From Plutella xylostella (lineage: Eukaryota > Arthropoda > Insecta > Lepidoptera > Plutellidae), in NCBI RefSeq assembly GCF_932276165.1, contig NC_063997.1:6954001-7018000 (forward strand): a stretch of 64,000 bases of DNA, given 5' to 3'. A program made the position numbers and the translations under genes. The notes under the pieces are model-generated. The model was given only the letters and a program-made list of their open reading frames with translations. It had not been told where the DNA came from and did no database searches. Position 1 is the first letter of the stretch. Each line of letters starts with the position of its first letter. Of the stretch, positions 36,956 to 50,816 are shown one piece after another.

Positions 36956-39900
36956 ATTACGCTGAATAGCTAAAAGGACACTCGTTGCACAACCAATAGC
37001 CCCGATTCGGACAGATTTTTATACATTTCGCATGTCATGCAGAGAGAAACGCCATTTTAAATCGCTTCTCCGGCATTAACGAACCTACGATTCAAACGTG
37101 CATAAAAGTAATTAAAAACATCGCTTAGCAACCGACTCATAAAGTTATTAATTAAAATTTCCACACAAACGGACAGCCACTAGCATGATTTATATAAATT
37201 GCCTCTTTAATTGCGCAAACTTGGAGTGAGGTTTTTTTCCTTTGCGAGTTAAATTTACCGGGGTAAGTTGGGTGTGTTTTTGTGTATGTAATTTGGCGGG
37301 GTATTTCCTTTTCATTAAGTTTCCACGCACAATATTGCCGGGTCGTAAACTAGTGGCGGCGATAGTTAGCCGCGGCCGAGAGCTCACCTTGCCTAATGAA
37401 ACTTGAAGGAAAAACCCGGCCACGTAAAAAAGAAACCCCGACGTGAGGTTCTGTCGCATATTGCCGGAGGAAAAGTTATTGGACTTCGTCTTTACCGACT
37501 CGCATCCCCATTCTTTACCTAATTAGGAAAATATGTTATGTTGTATAATATTAAATATATAAAGTCTTAAGTATTTGCTATTTTAGAGTCTACTTAATGA
37601 TTCATCAATCTGTAGTACAGGCAGTGAGAAAATAAAATCCTCAGTAAGATATGAAGCTCGCGTGAAAAATAATAAGACTAAGGTTAACACAGTTGTACTA
37701 GCTACACTTGTTGCACAATGGGTATCGCACTGGACATACAGGTAAACTTTAAAAAAAACTCTACCGTACCCTAAAATAGCTTTGTAAATATGCTTAATGA
37801 GTACGAAGCTGGAAGCACTTCTCTAAGACTTGGAATTAAGTTGGTTTATTAAGCAAGAGCTAGATTTTAAATAATCCAGGTGTCTTACTTTTCGCTGGAC
37901 AGTTAATTAAATTCTTTCGTGGAATGGTTCGAGGAGTTCCAGGAGTAATGGTAGCTTGTTGTGGTCTATTTTTTTCTGTTAAAACGAAATACAGCCCTGA
38001 TTTTGACACCATCAGCTTCTGCGCTACTGACAGTACAGTTTTTCACTGCACATTTATACTCGTGTACATACGTAACGTGAGGGAACCTAAACAGTATTAA
38101 TACGGTTTTGTTACACCTCAAGATTTTTCCCTGCAGCGTAAGCCGACTGTAGTGTAAAGTTTCCACATTCCCTTATAACGCATAAATAATTCTATGAATG
38201 TGTGTGTTCGCGCAACAAAATAATATTCATGAATCACTAAGAAAAACGGGCAGGCTACATTGCACTGCGTTCATGAACTTATTTGACAGCGTAACGCGAT
38301 AGAAAATAGTTCCCACGGCATGATGCGGTGTGCTCCCGCCTTACAACTGGATCCGACTCACGGCCCACACCTCGTATCTCAGTTTTATTTACCCGTTAAA
38401 CATTGTTTTAACACATTTTTATACCAAATATAACGGGGAATAAACCGCTCTGGCGGGTGGCGGGTGAATTAAAACTAATGGTCGAGTTAATTTCTCATGA
38501 GGATACCAGCAGTAAGGCACAACTTCCTCGCTGAATCTGTGTTGCGCGCGTTGCCAGTTCTCTCACGTTTAAATTGTTTGCTTTTTCCTTTTTTGAAAAA
38601 CTTTAGCAGCTATTTGTCCCTTTCCAGGATGTTCTGTTAAATTGCTGTGAGCGTTTCCTTAATGGCGGACGGATTTGTCGATATGTTGATGTTTTAATTC
38701 GGCCACCACCATTTGTTTTTTCGCGTCGATGGGATAAGGTGAGCATAAATATTTAACCACACTTACCTACTATGCATATAAAACAGAAACAATTCACTAT
38801 AGTGTTAATTTAAAAGACAGTACTATTTACATGCCTCGCAGCCGTTTATATAAGAGGACCTCGGTATCGATATTGAAACAACACAACCTTTAGGTAACCA
38901 CTTGTCATCTAATTAAACACAGTCCGTACAGTTTACTTTTGTAAATGAACCTGCTACTTCTCATAGAAAATCCTATCGGGAGTTCTAACTCGCTTCTGTG
39001 CAGAATGGATATTAGTATGTAGCTGCAACTGTGTACATATCGGTCGGTAGTCAACCTAAAGTATACCTACGCTTCTACCCATCCATAGGCGAAACAAATT
39101 AAAAACTTTTGTAACTTTTGTAGATACGTCAACTACCTTTGATTTCCACAGCTACATAGTTAGTTAAAAAACGGGAACTCGGCGGGCTGAGTTGCAATTG
39201 CAATAATTACTTTCCTACTTCCTTTGCAATATTTTCCATAATACCTGTCCATGTATATGTTTTGTGGAAGCGCCCAAATAGTTCATTTTCTACATAAAGT
39301 ACTAAGTACGATCACAAAGAGATTTTAAGAAAACAAGTCATGAATAATAGCAGACCTTTGTATTGTAGAATTGTAATGTTGAATCCGAGCTAACAATTAT
39401 TAAACTTTAGGCGAGCGCATGCAATAGAACAAAGCCCCGCCTCGCTGTAGTCCGTTATCTTATTTGTTAATTAGATTCTTCCAGACGATTCCAGTGCACG
39501 ATGAACTATTTAATAAAACGCTTTTAGCAATAAGCATCCAGTAATTGTCAAAGGTATAAGCGCATTCGCCTTTTAAACAGTTTTTAAGTAGAAAGAAAAC
39601 CAATAACATTGTATTACTTACCTTCAATGATTTCAAAAGGAAGGATACGCCCTTCAGAACATTTTACTCAAACCTTCTTCATACAAGTAAAATAACTGCC
39701 ATCTGTCATAATTTGTTGGAACTATGTCAGAGCCGAGCTACTTATCCTGACGACGCAACCTTGTACGTGCGTTCATATTTTACCGTCACCGGACAGTAGG
39801 TACATAATAATATGAGTGAGTTGTATGCGGACGTCCGTACAAGGTTACATCGTGCGGCCATTGTAGACTTTGGTAGTAAAATAATTATCGCTTTAAAATG

Positions 39901-40052
39901 TGTTTATTTATTAATTAAGGATGATACGATATTCCATATTCCTTTTTGACCTTCGTATCATAGTTTTGTAGCCTTTCACAACAAAATAGGCATATTTATC
40001 ACAAGAAACAAAGACTCTTCTCTCCGTCACAGACAACTGTCGACTGAGGTCC

Positions 40053-40084
40053 GTTGGCCCTAAAATGACTATTTTAGGGCCAAC
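40053..40084. repeat. Perfect 14-bp hairpin, 4-base loop
   Basis: GTTGGCCCTAAAAT and ATTTTAGGGCCAAC are exact reverse complements around GACT. Confidence 0.85.
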
Positions 40085-40964
40085 GCGCGGGTGCCATTTT
40101 CTTGAGTGGGTTGGCCTGTCCTTACGCAGTAATATATATGTCAATGCTTACCTTATTTCGTTTAGAAAATAACATTGTTTTACCTTATTACGTTTAGAAA
40201 ATTAAATACTTAGGTAAAAATTCCCTCAACATTTTTCTGGGAGGTATTTTTGGGGCAATGTCTGTACGGACTCGGACAAGCTACCGCCCGCCCAACCACA
40301 ATAATATCTTGTAAAAGTTGGGCGATAGCCGCGGGCTGCCTACCTAGCGAATACAGTCGCGGCTGTTAATAACTTGTCGCTAGGATCATCATAAAGGAAA
40401 AATTACATGAAAAACCACAATATTGGTATATAGGTACACTTAACTTTGCTATTTTTTATGTAAGTAAACCTTATTCTATAGAAATATTCTTTTTTCTGTT
40501 AACTTACCTAAGTACCTAAAAATACCTAATTAGGATAAACTAGATCCTATTATAGGTCTGGTAACTGGTAGCTTTCCCGAACCTATCTAGTAGCTAGGTG
40601 ATTACGATACATCTAAGGAAATCTTGTATTCAATCTAATAGGTAATATTAATGTAATAATCACTACCATTGTGATCAAATTAATGTCGATGTGATACTAA
40701 TAATAATAATTGCTAACCAGAATTCAATAGGCAATTGTGTACAAATGACGACATCGGTAAGTACACTAAGTACCCATGAGCTCATCATCACCAAGAATAA
40801 TACAGGGACTCAGCTTCCTTCATACCAACTTTCATTGAAATAAATGTAGGTAACTATTTATGTCACCCATTCATTCAATATTACTTTCAAATGCCTCATA
40901 CCAGTTTCAGTATTTTATTCAGTAGGTACTTTACCTATTCTATTCTATTCTGTGTGGGGGCGTA

Positions 40965-41275
40965 AGTACCTGCACGTGGCTCTCTCGAGTGGAACCTTTG
41001 TGCATATCCCCAAGGTCTAAACTGCTTTCCTAAGCTTGGACCATTTCCCACCACGCTGGTCCACTGCGGGTTGATGGGTTCACATATCTAGATGTGCTAA
41101 ATCTAGATATGCAGGTTACCTCACGATGTTTTCCTTAACCGTAAAAGCGATGGTATACATTGTACTTACTTAGTTAAGTTAAAAGAACTCATTGATACAA
41201 TTTCAGCGCCGGGATTCGAACCCGCATCTCTTGCGTGAGAAGCGGGCGCTTACCCGACTGAGCTACCACTGCTCC
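40965..41275 (-). mobile_element. tRNA-headed SINE, second family, copy 1
   Basis: On the - strand a tRNA-like head (GGTAGCTCAGTCGGGTAAGC A box; GCGGGTTCGAATCCCGGCGC B box) starts near 41275. The body includes CATCGTGAGGTAACCTGCAT and TGGACCAGCGTGGTGGGAAA, both common in lepidopteran SINE-like repeats. A shorter copy lies at 52402-52566. Confidence 0.8.
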
Positions 41276-41279
41276 CAAT

Positions 41280-42790
41280 AAAGTAGGTACTTAGGTAACA
41301 TATAAAGTGTTTTTTTTATGAGTACCTACCTACATAGTTCCTATTAGGTACTTACCTACTAAAAATAAGGAATACTTACTATCTGTGGTGGTATGAAAAC
41401 TTATGAGAATTAGTGGTGTAAGTACTTAAAAATAGGTTTTTTAAACCTGAAGATTACTCGTAATTAATAATGCTAATTATTAACTAGTTACCTATCACAG
41501 AATGATTTAACTAATAAGTTCATTATTAGAATTTGAATTAGAATCAGGCGCGTTGGTTCGTTACCCGACTGTACTACCGCTTCCACCTACAACTACCATT
41601 GGCTACCATGCACCGTTCTCAGACTCAGCCAGACTGACAATCTGAAAATCTTTTATTCCAAGAATAAATTTTCAATAGAACTGGAAAAATGAACGGGCCT
41701 TTTGATATCAGCTGAGCATTTGACAGCTGTCACTGCCACAGTGTCATCATTGAAATTGTCAATGTCAGTGAAACATCAAACTATTGTGATTTTGTGGCCG
41801 ACCTTCCTCCTTCCTGCTTTGCGTGACTACATTTTTGTGTTTCGACGTGTTTATTTAGAATATTCTGCTTTCATTTAACGTTTATCATCAAGTGCTTCGA
41901 ATGAACATTTCCTGATCAAATTCACATACTGGTAAGTTCTAGAAATAATTACAAAATTTGTTTGTAAATAACAATGTTTTTAGGCTTTACTTTTATAAGT
42001 TCTCAAGACCTTGACTCATCTATTCTGCTAATTATATTATATCCTGTTTATAGCTATAAATATGTAGCTACCCATAATCAGATTCATAGTTTGTGTTACT
42101 CAAAGTTTATCCAAGAGTTCCTTAGGTTATCATTGTAATATTCCACTCCAAGTTTTTATAAATAAACATAGGCTACGTACTAGTATAACAAATTTATTCA
42201 TTGGTTGTGAATTAATTCACATCTTATGTTATGACTGTAAGTAACTATAATTGTAACAAAGTGTCACAATAATATAATGTGTTCCTTAGTTTTTAATGAA
42301 CAACAAAGAGACTTTCTCTTTTCTGTGCTACCAACATGCTACTGCTGGTCATTGTTAAATTATTATAACTTGTTGTTCATTGTAAATTGTTATAACAGAT
42401 TCAGTTCAGTACCTATCTGTATAGCTGTAGGCATATTAATCATAAAATATTATGTTCAATTATCATTGAAATATCTCTAGAACTATAACTGTTGCATACT
42501 AAATCCCTAGAAAGTTTCTTTCTTACTTAATTAATACAGTTCCTGGGAACAAAACCCATATCCCACCTGGATGTGTAGTTTGTGTAGTAATGTGTAGGCA
42601 GCAATCGTAACTTTAACATTGCTGTCAATCTACATAATACTATCTTAATTCCAAAATTATCTGCTAAATAAATATACCTACATATTTACTTTACACTCTG
42701 ATAGTATGTATACCCACACCTGTAATAATTTACTCCCTTGCCGGGAAGGCAGATATTTGTTGCAGCACACAATTTTAGACAATGTTGTTT
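41280..42790. other. Intergenic DNA, no gene seen
   Basis: About 41545-41585 (CAGGCGCGTTGGTTCG... CCGACTGTACTACCGC) may be a decayed SINE head. Otherwise AT-rich with no recognised coding sequence. Confidence 0.4.
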
Positions 42791-42792
42791 TT

Positions 42793-43434
42793 TATATGTC
42801 GCAGGCATCTGGTTTAATCTCCTTTTTGATTGAACCACTAGCCCGTTGGATGGCGCAACTCAGTTGTATGACTAGGCCGAACGTTGATTGTACAAGCATC
42901 ACAAAACGTCCAACTAGTTAGCTGACTTAAAATCAGTCAGGTGGTGAATAAAACAAATATAGCGTCTAACAGCTAACAGATGACACAAAAAGCACCTATA
43001 TTGTTATTTTTTTCGAAATAAATTAGCTTTAAAGTGCGTTATTTGTGTTAAAATAGTGACAACATGGATTAACTATTATTACGCCGTGTGCGGATAGTTT
43101 CAAAGAAAAAAATGTGGCGAACTGGATAATTATGAACAACAATATGAAGGTACGTTTATTTTTATTGTTTAGTTAATTTGTGAGATAAGAGCTTCGTAAC
43201 ATAGTCTTTTTGTTGACTCTTGTCTGGTCATGTTCACCCTGACCAGACATTACAAAGTTGCTGTACCATATCCCATTCAACGACTTCGCTGAATGATGTT
43301 CAGTCAAGACGTCGAATGTTACAATCAACAACTTGACGAGTTGTCCTATAGTCATACAACTGAATAGCGCCATCCAATGAACGGGCTAGTGGTTCAATCA
43401 AAAAGAAGATTAAACCAGATGCCTGCGACATATA
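42793..43434. mobile_element. Foldback element, 642 bp, arms over 100 bp
   Basis: The left arm (42793-42900) begins TATATGTCGCAGGCATCTGG and runs through TTTTTGATTGAACCACTAGC, GGATGGCGC and CAGTTGTATGACTA. The right arm (about 43315-43434) is its reverse complement with a few substitutions and a small insertion. A second perfect hairpin, TGTCTGGTCA / TGACCAGACA, sits in the middle at 43221-43249. Short frames through the arms are artefacts. No transposase is present. No clear target duplication was identified. Confidence 0.8.
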
Positions 43435-43984
43435 TACTGGCACATACACAACCTGAGAACTTTTACAAATACCTATCTTGGTCAAAATACTAACCCTGTA
43501 CCAAAGATAAGATGCCTATAAATCATGAAGGCATCAATGTAACTGGTCCTTATGGCCTTTATGTAAGACATGGATGCATCTTGAATGTCGGTGAAGTGAT
43601 CCATCCTGTTATTAGTTGTTGATGTACTGAACTACTGACCACAATCACAGGATCCATAACTCATCCTTCACTGAGAAGATTACAAATAGCTAAAGACTAC
43701 TTATTTCTAAATGGATGAGCAACTAAGAAATGGGTAGTCCTTAGCAATTTGGTTAAATATTATAATTACTATTCATTAATGAATGTTCCACATAGAAAGG
43801 GTTCATTAGTTTGTAGGTGAAGCTGGTGTGAAAAAAATATACTTAAGTACTTACAAAATATTTTGAGCTGCATATAAATATCAAAACAATCCAAAAGGTA
43901 TCCCATAGGAATCGTGTTGTATGGAGCTTTCGCCACTGTAACTTACGCAACTTACTGAATCTACGTATGTACGTATACATAGGT

Positions 43985-44005
43985 AGATAGATAGATAGAT
44001 AGATA
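43985..44005. repeat. (AGAT)n microsatellite
   Basis: Five uninterrupted AGAT units within an AGGTAGATAG context. Confidence 0.85.
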
Positions 44006-44496
44006 TTTCACATAGGTAGATATTTTGGAATTTTTAAGCGCCCATTTCCAAAAATAGTCGTATATGAAAGTTTGCAGTGCGTCGATCTGTTAATAGGTAA
44101 CATAAATTGTGTAAGCGATTTCCTTGCATGTAAAAAAAAATATGCAAAACGAAACTCATAATTTTATTCTCATTTTTAAAGTGGCTTGTCGTACAACCAA
44201 CTTACCATTTAGGTAGGTACCTACCCTGGAAATTTCATGAATGATAGGGTGTGGCAGACTGCCAAATGTAAACCTAACTAATATTAGTTCAGCCAAAAAT
44301 ATATAAGTCACGTTTTGCTAAAGCTCTTCTATTCCGTATTAGAAATACTACAGTCTTGGTTTAATTTATTATGACTGCTGTACATTCTTTATGGTGAAGT
44401 ATTGCCTTTGAGCTATCACTATTCGCCGAACGTAGCCATTTACGAACTCCTCGGCTTGTAACAACAACTGTACTACTCAAAGCGGGGTTTACAGGA

Positions 44497-44640
44497 TCTG
44501 TAGAGTCGTAGTGGCGTATCGGATAAGATCCTGGCTGTCGATCGAGAGGCCGTGAGTTCAAATCCTGGCCTGTACCTACCAACGAATTCTGTATAAATAA
44601 GGAATTTAAGTACAATATTATTATTATCTTACGGTGTAGG
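44497..44640 (+). mobile_element. tRNA-like SINE head (third type)
   Basis: TAGTGGCGTATCGGATAAGA resembles an A box and GTGAGTTCAAATCCTGG a B box, about 40 bases apart as in a tRNA. A proper acceptor stem and anticodon stem were not found, and an AT-rich tail with (ATT)n follows, so a SINE is likelier than a tRNA gene. Confidence 0.5.
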
Positions 44641-44765
44641 TTTGTATGTGTTTTTGACAGATTTGAATGTCTCAAAATTGTTTGTGCATTACATAAATTA
44701 TGTTATTATGTTTAGTGGCATCGCTAAGCTCCAGCGATCCGAGGTTAACTAATCAATCCTGAAGA

Positions 44766-44905
44766 CTAACTGCTAGTTTCTATCTATCCATAACTAGTAG
44801 TTACTTTCATACGATTTTGACATAATCAAAAGTAACAATCTGTCAAAATCGTATGAAAGTAACTACCAGTTATAGATAGATAGAGTTATAGAAACTGCCC
44901 TTAGT
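44766..44905. mobile_element. MITE family C, copy 2
   Basis: The ends CTAACTGCTAGTTTCTAT and ATAGAAACTGCCCTTAG are inverted, and GTAGTTACTTTCATACGA on the left is mirrored by TCGTATGAAAGTAACTAC on the right. The inner 18-bp arms are perfect. Same layout as 25724-25855. Confidence 0.75.
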
Positions 44906-45394
44906 TGAAGAAAACGTGTAGGTAGGTAGAACTTGTACAAATTTTCATAAAGCTTAAACGATATTATAGAAAACTAACTTTCATTTCATCTTGAAGCGCT
45001 GAAATTTAGAATAACACAGTGAAAACTGTATGGTGGAAAATTCCCTCACCGCAAGCCAATGGAAAACCAATATATGGCGGCTTTCACATTCCGGCTGTAC
45101 AAAATCAGATTCCGACGACGACGGCTGTAAAAGGCTATGTTTTGCATGCATCCCTGTTTCTTTTTAATTCTCACCCATGCATGCTCGGTCAACGTTATAA
45201 AATTTACTTCAAAAGAGCTTCAAAAGCTTAAACACTGGATAACAGCATGTTTTTTTATCCTCTGTGGTAAACAAGGGTAGTGAAAAAGTTGTTATAGCAC
45301 CTACTTTTTTATACCAATAACCCTGTTGCGATATGGAATAAAAGCCACAAACAAATAGTACGAAAGCAGCTACCTAAAAATTATCCTCCGTTCT

Positions 45395-45560
45395 ACCTAA
45401 AATTTGTGCGCGAAAAAAAGAAAAAAAAAATCTTGATACCTGTACCCGTTTCTGAGGAAAAGGGTGGTGGCAGACAGACAGACAGACAGACGGACGGACA
45501 ACAAAGTAATGCTATAAGGGTTCCTTTTTTTCCTTTTGAGGTACGGATCCCTAAAAACAT
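45395..45560 (+). repeat. LINE 3' tail with (CAGA)n microsatellite
   Basis: A (CAGA)n tract at about 45471-45492 leads into GCTATAAGGGTTCC and CCTTTTGAGGTACGGATCCC then TAAAAA. This tract-plus-tail is a widely dispersed lepidopteran LINE 3' end, as known to me. Frames overlapping it are not genes. Confidence 0.6.
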
Positions 45561-45561
45561 G

Positions 45562-47800
45562 ATCACCGCTGCTGACGCTATAAATCATTTGCTACTCTGT
45601 GCTCCTTGAACCTGTAAATGGACCTCGCAAATTTCCGGCTCTTTCAATCAAAGACCATTGAGGGACCGAATTTAGTTTATCCGGCACAGCCAATAGTCGC
45701 AATTCATACACAGACTATACAGTATCTAAACAGGGCAGGGTCAAATCGGTTCGAAACATAATTCGAAAAGGTAAATATAATATCTGACCGTACAAGGGAC
45801 GGGGGATACGGAAAAGCTGACTAAACACCTTTCTTTTAGCTGCTTTTGTCACTTTTTTGGAGGATAAGGAGTACCTACCTATGGATTCCTTTTTAAATAA
45901 TATCTTGGCATCTATAGGTAGATACTACACTGACGTGCAAAGAAACAGTTCCACTCATAAAATTCGGACACCAAACGACCCCAATTATTTAAAAGATTTA
46001 ATTTAAATTTTAACAAATTATTATTGTTTTTATTTGGTAATATTCTGATGCTCTCATAAATGTACTTTAATGTTGCAGAAGGCGTTATAAAGCTAGCCTT
46101 TTTCAGTTAGGAGTAAATTGGTGTTTTTCTCAGTGGAACCTTTTCATTGCCCGTGAGTGTATTAAACATGCTTGCTTATTGATAAACATGGAAAACTATT
46201 GTACAGCAACCTGACTATTGACAAGGTATAGGTAGAGCAGTGTATTCCAATGTTTCCTCAGAATTGCAAAATAACCAATGTTTTCATTTTTTTATCGATT
46301 CCTTGAGTAAACAAAAAAATATATTACTTATGTACCTACGTTATTTGCTATCCTATTTCAATGCAAACAATTAATGCAAAAAGTAGTTTTTATAAGAGCA
46401 CAAGCGTGCTTTGTCTATGACTCGGCTATAATTGGCCATTCTCAAGGATGTTTGCATCATCGCGGACAAACAACTCTGATACAGGTAAAATCCTTATCAA
46501 TGAAACGGCAATCTCATAAAAAGAACGTCATGAATTTTATGGACAAATATACCTAGGCCTAGATGTGTAATGTTGTGGTATGTTTACCTACCTTAATTTT
46601 AATATTTAACTTAAAATAATATTGATAGCTATTTTTATAAAATATATACGATCCACGGACCTCTGCTACCATTTTTATAAATATTATAACTTGCAAATAA
46701 TCCACGTTTATTAATTTATAAACTCTAACAAATATGATTGATAGATATTGATGACCTACCTAGGTACCTTGTTGTTGTTGATTATGTAATCATAAGACCC
46801 ATTATGGGTGTAAACTGTCGCCAATGAGTTCACAATATAATCGATAATTTACATTAATTAAACCACTCTTTTATATGCATTGTTTTAGGCCATAACACCT
46901 GCATAATCCTTAAATTATGTATGTATATAATTACAAAAGTCGTAGGTCATAAAAGTTGTTCAGAGGACTCCCAAAGTCACCCCCTTTCTGCTTTGCATTA
47001 CACTTTTGCACCACCCTGTATAAGTAAAAACATACTTAGTACCCATATAGAACAACGCGGACTCGGGTCGGGTTTAGTACCTATACAAACAGGAAAAGTG
47101 GTCTGGACTTCTACTGTCCTCCCTGACCATATATACATATTGTACCTACTTATGTACTAAAACTAAGTTAGCACTCGGGTTTGTACGTAGTTAATTTAGA
47201 TTAAATATTTAGCCAATGATGAATAAGCTTATGAGCACACTCATTATTGATTACGCAATTACTCTTATCATCGAGTGATGTGCATAGTTAGTGTAGTGCG
47301 CATAACAAAAACAGTTTATTAACTCCAGTGTTTTGAAATTTCTTATCATCTTTGTTGACAAGTACATATAAGTTATAGTTAATTATAACACACACTAACC
47401 TAATACTTCATCTTATTTATTAACACTAACATCAAGAACCTTATTCCAAGACAGCATAATATATTTTGGCCGCAAACGAAGCCAAGAAATAGAATCCATT
47501 CATGTATAAATTGTGTAAGTACAGCGCGCTACAGGCATGACAATTGCAACTGGTGTGGTCTAACGAATTTATGGAAGTTCGTGACCAAAGGCACCAACTG
47601 AGGCGTTGTTAACTTGCAGCCACCGAGCTGAAACTAGCCCCACATTACAAACTTATAAGAAGCTCACATAATCCCGCTCCAACAAAGTAAATTACAAGAT
47701 AAAATCCAGCCTGAACTATTACTCGCGATCCCGGCGGATCAGCGTACAATCTCACGGCGATATTCCCGGTAGAGCGCACACGGCAGGGCTCTTTACCATT
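45562..47800. other. Intergenic DNA, no gene seen
   Basis: No recognisable coding sequence. Near 46995-47023 TTTTGCACCACCCTG plus TA resembles a lone terminus of MITE family A. Confidence 0.4.
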
Positions 47801-48560
47801 TTTATCTAGCGTCGTCCTCCGGGCATGAAGTGTGAACTAGAGATTTCCGCCGATATAAATCCCCCCAACTCACACACGCCCAGCGCAGAGTCTTGCAATC
47901 CGAGAATTTGTGGCGCTTTCAGCGGATGCACCGCTCTCTGAATGCGAACGCGCCAAATCTGCTGCGACCACGGCGGCGGCGGCGGCGGCGCGGCGGCGGC
48001 GGGCAGGGCCGATCTTTTCACAGCTCCGCACGTACGTTACACGCCTCGCCGACACTATGTTGTCACGTTTAACGTATATCCAGTTACGGGCGACGACTTT
48101 GTAGCACCCATTTCCAGGTTACATTTAAATTGAGGCAATAATTTTCGCTGAACGTGTATTTGAACTAATTACAGCGCCCTTATCGCCTTGATGTAGTGCC
48201 TCGTGGATTTAGAGTTCCTAGCCTCGGCTTGAATGGGCTTACGGTCTAATCCGACGGGCTGCCTCGTCAGGTAATGTGGGTGTTCAATGCCTGTGTAGGA
48301 TTGATTTAAGTCGCTCTCTAGGGTTGGGGATGTGGAATTTATGGGGGGCACAAATATTATCACGGGTAGAGTTGGAGATAAGAGTGTTGGAGGATAATGC
48401 TTGACCGGTAGTGGTGTGATGGAGGCGCGAGGCGGCGAGGTGACGGGCCGGCCGTTAGCGCGCTCGTTATATAGCTTCAAGTGATATATGAGCTTTGAAT
48501 TGGCTCGGGTGGCGCTGTCACTTCGCGTTACGGCGCAACGCCGACGCGCCCACAAAAAGA
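47800..48560. other. GC-rich block with (GGC)n tract
   Basis: This block is clearly richer in G+C than its surroundings and includes a GGC trinucleotide tract at about 47971-48003. Open frames in several phases here reflect composition. Such blocks can mark promoters or 5' UTRs; the next coding start downstream on the + strand is at 50817. No promoter motif was identified. Confidence 0.4.
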
Positions 48561-48941
48561 TAAAAAGGATCCCGAAATACGATTCAGAAGTGGGCTGCCG
48601 GAAATGGGTAGAAAGTTACCGAGCACGGCTTTATGTCGGGCAATATATCTCCCATATCGCTTCCTATCCAATTTTGCTATATGGCATGTAATATCCCCCA
48701 AGAGAATCCTTTTAATTTTTACTCGCACGCGATTTTTAATCAGCACGTCCCTCGCCTTCCGCGTAATACCGTGTTGAGCTAGTAGTAATCACACAGTCAA
48801 CGAGAAGCTTAGGCGTTATTAAATTGCGAAAATGTTGTGAGGCCAACATTCATTAGGTGTGTTGTGATTAAATTAAAATCGTTTGAAACTATGTGTAAAA
48901 CGGTTAACTTAAATTATGGGATATGTCGGAAGCTGAAATAT

Positions 48942-48980
48942 ACAGGCTGTTGCAAAAAGGGTCCACCAGGTCAAGGATAA
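48942..48980. repeat. Lone terminus resembling MITE family A
   Basis: ACAGGCTGTTGCAAAAAGGG resembles the family A left end with one or two changes, but the inner arm and a partner end were not found. Confidence 0.35.
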
Positions 48981-50809
48981 ATAATAGGTCGGCCACAAAT
49001 TCATGACAAAAATTTACATTTAAATTGATGATAGCTATCCCTGGGTATTTAATTTAAAGATCACGTACGGGATTTTTCACAGTATATTTGATTTAACACA
49101 CATAAGTACTTGAATTTGGTTATCTCTTCTCCAAATTTTTCAGGTGTATGTATCTTTATGGAGCAGTCTCACCTAACTTTACTTTAAGTTGTTAACTTAA
49201 ATACTTATTGTAGTTGATTTTTCCCCACGCGGTGGTGTTTACCAATTTGAAGGAAGGTAGGTACATATTGAAAGTTAAATTTAAAGTCATTCCCTCCAAG
49301 CCTAGGCAAGGCTTCTCCGGTGAATACTTCATGAGGTGGTCGCGTGACGCCACGCCCCGACCTCAGTGACCTTCGATAGTTAACCCGTGACATTAGGTCA
49401 CACCCTCCACCCCTAACGGGCACAGTAAACCCATCAGTTGTTTAGAAGGAACTTGAATTTTTATTTCTTTGAGGATTAATTGAATTGATTACTTACTTAA
49501 ATTAGTTATGTTTTATAGAAATTCATAACAATTATTGGTTGGTTTTTTGTTATACACTAGGGTTTTTATCGTAATGACAAAATTGGCTAATCAGACTAGC
49601 GTCACTTACTGACTTCCATTAGTAACACGTTAGTATGACTATGACTTAAAAACAGAGCTCCTTCAGCACACATCTTTGATTAAGAACAATAAACATGGTC
49701 TGAATACCAGTAATTCCGATGGCAAAATTCGCAATATGCCGACAGCACCTGCGGTTGTTAGTTTAATTTAACCCGTAGCAGGAGCAGGTCTGGCTGGATC
49801 CGGCGAGGTGTCATAAAGTTTCCTTGCAACTGACGGACTCATTTCACCCCCGTACTATGCACGTGTCGTGGTATTACACCCACCTTTGTTAACTCGGCAG
49901 CCCGGATTCCGGGAAGCGCGTCGTTCTAGAAGTTTCGCTGCTGTTTGTTGTGAACTAGTGTGTGTTGTCTGTAGGCTGAAAATATCAGGACGCTGCTGAA
50001 TAATTGCCGTTTTATGATACCTAGGTATACACTTATTTTACAGTGATGAAGGATTTACAGTTTGGGTAACAATTATGTGTACCGAAAGGCTTTTTAAATG
50101 AGTTTATTGTACATAAACAAGCATTTGCTATATTTTGGTACATTTTTATTTTGGCTTTGTCTATCAGGATGACTGCTACCCTCTTGCTAGGAGGCGGCAC
50201 TTGAAGATGATAGCAAATCCTAACTGTAATGCTAGTAATGTACTTAGTTGTTTGCCTCAAAACTTTGTCAGCCCCAGAAAAAGTTTGCCCTATCGGTTGC
50301 TGCTAAAGTGCAACTCTACCGATGATTTGCATAAGTTTTGCATTTCATTCGCATTAAGTATTCCAGAATCGGGCTCCACAAGTGTAGGTGTTCGCTTGTG
50401 TAGTTTCACTACAGGGTGCTCAGACCGAATACGGTGGTTGACTAAATTAAATGTATGTCGTGGCTTCTTATTCTGTTACATTGGATTGTAATGTGCGATG
50501 TGCGGCATGAAAGCGCGAAGTAGTTATTCATAGTGACACACGAGCCTCGGGAATGTTTCATTAGCATAGACTCTGAAACAACTGTTCTGTCTCGTTCAAC
50601 AGAAATTATAATTTATATTTTGTTGCAAAGTCGACCGTTTCTTACTTTAGTCTATATTTTAAAGGGAACCGATCGATTTTTATTCAGTTTTCATTACGCG
50701 ATGTTCCCTAAGCTGTTTTGAGCGTATTATGAAATGGACATAGAACTACGCGGTGCGGAGCGGAGAACTTAGTCCTAAAATTACTTATCTCCATAATCTT
50801 TATTTTCAG
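48981..50809. other. Upstream region of the PYGG-repeat gene
   Basis: No coding exon is recognised. The coding exon at 50810 begins after TTTTCAG, so at least one 5' untranslated exon should lie upstream, perhaps here or in the GC-rich block before it. About 49290-49420 is GC-richer and open on the - strand but has no recognisable domain. Confidence 0.35.
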
Positions 50810-50816
50810 ATAAAAC

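Larger units (their letters stand above)
33136..40960. other. Intergenic DNA, no gene seen
   Basis: No recognisable gene. A 58-codon frame starting at 35048 ends in CCGCCGAG|GTAGGC, which could be a splice donor, but nothing else supports an exon. A CGTAG-rich patch is at 36868-36955. Stretches around 37200-37480 and 38280-38750 have GC-richer, less random-looking sequence that could be regulatory; this cannot be shown here. Confidence 0.35.

Noticed and set aside
44497..44575. Possible tRNA gene
   Set aside because: A and B boxes are present, but no matching acceptor or anticodon stem was found, and a SINE-like tail follows.
48169..48555. 128-residue frame on the - strand in the GC-rich block
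   Set aside because: GC-rich DNA has few stops; the translation has no recognisable motif.
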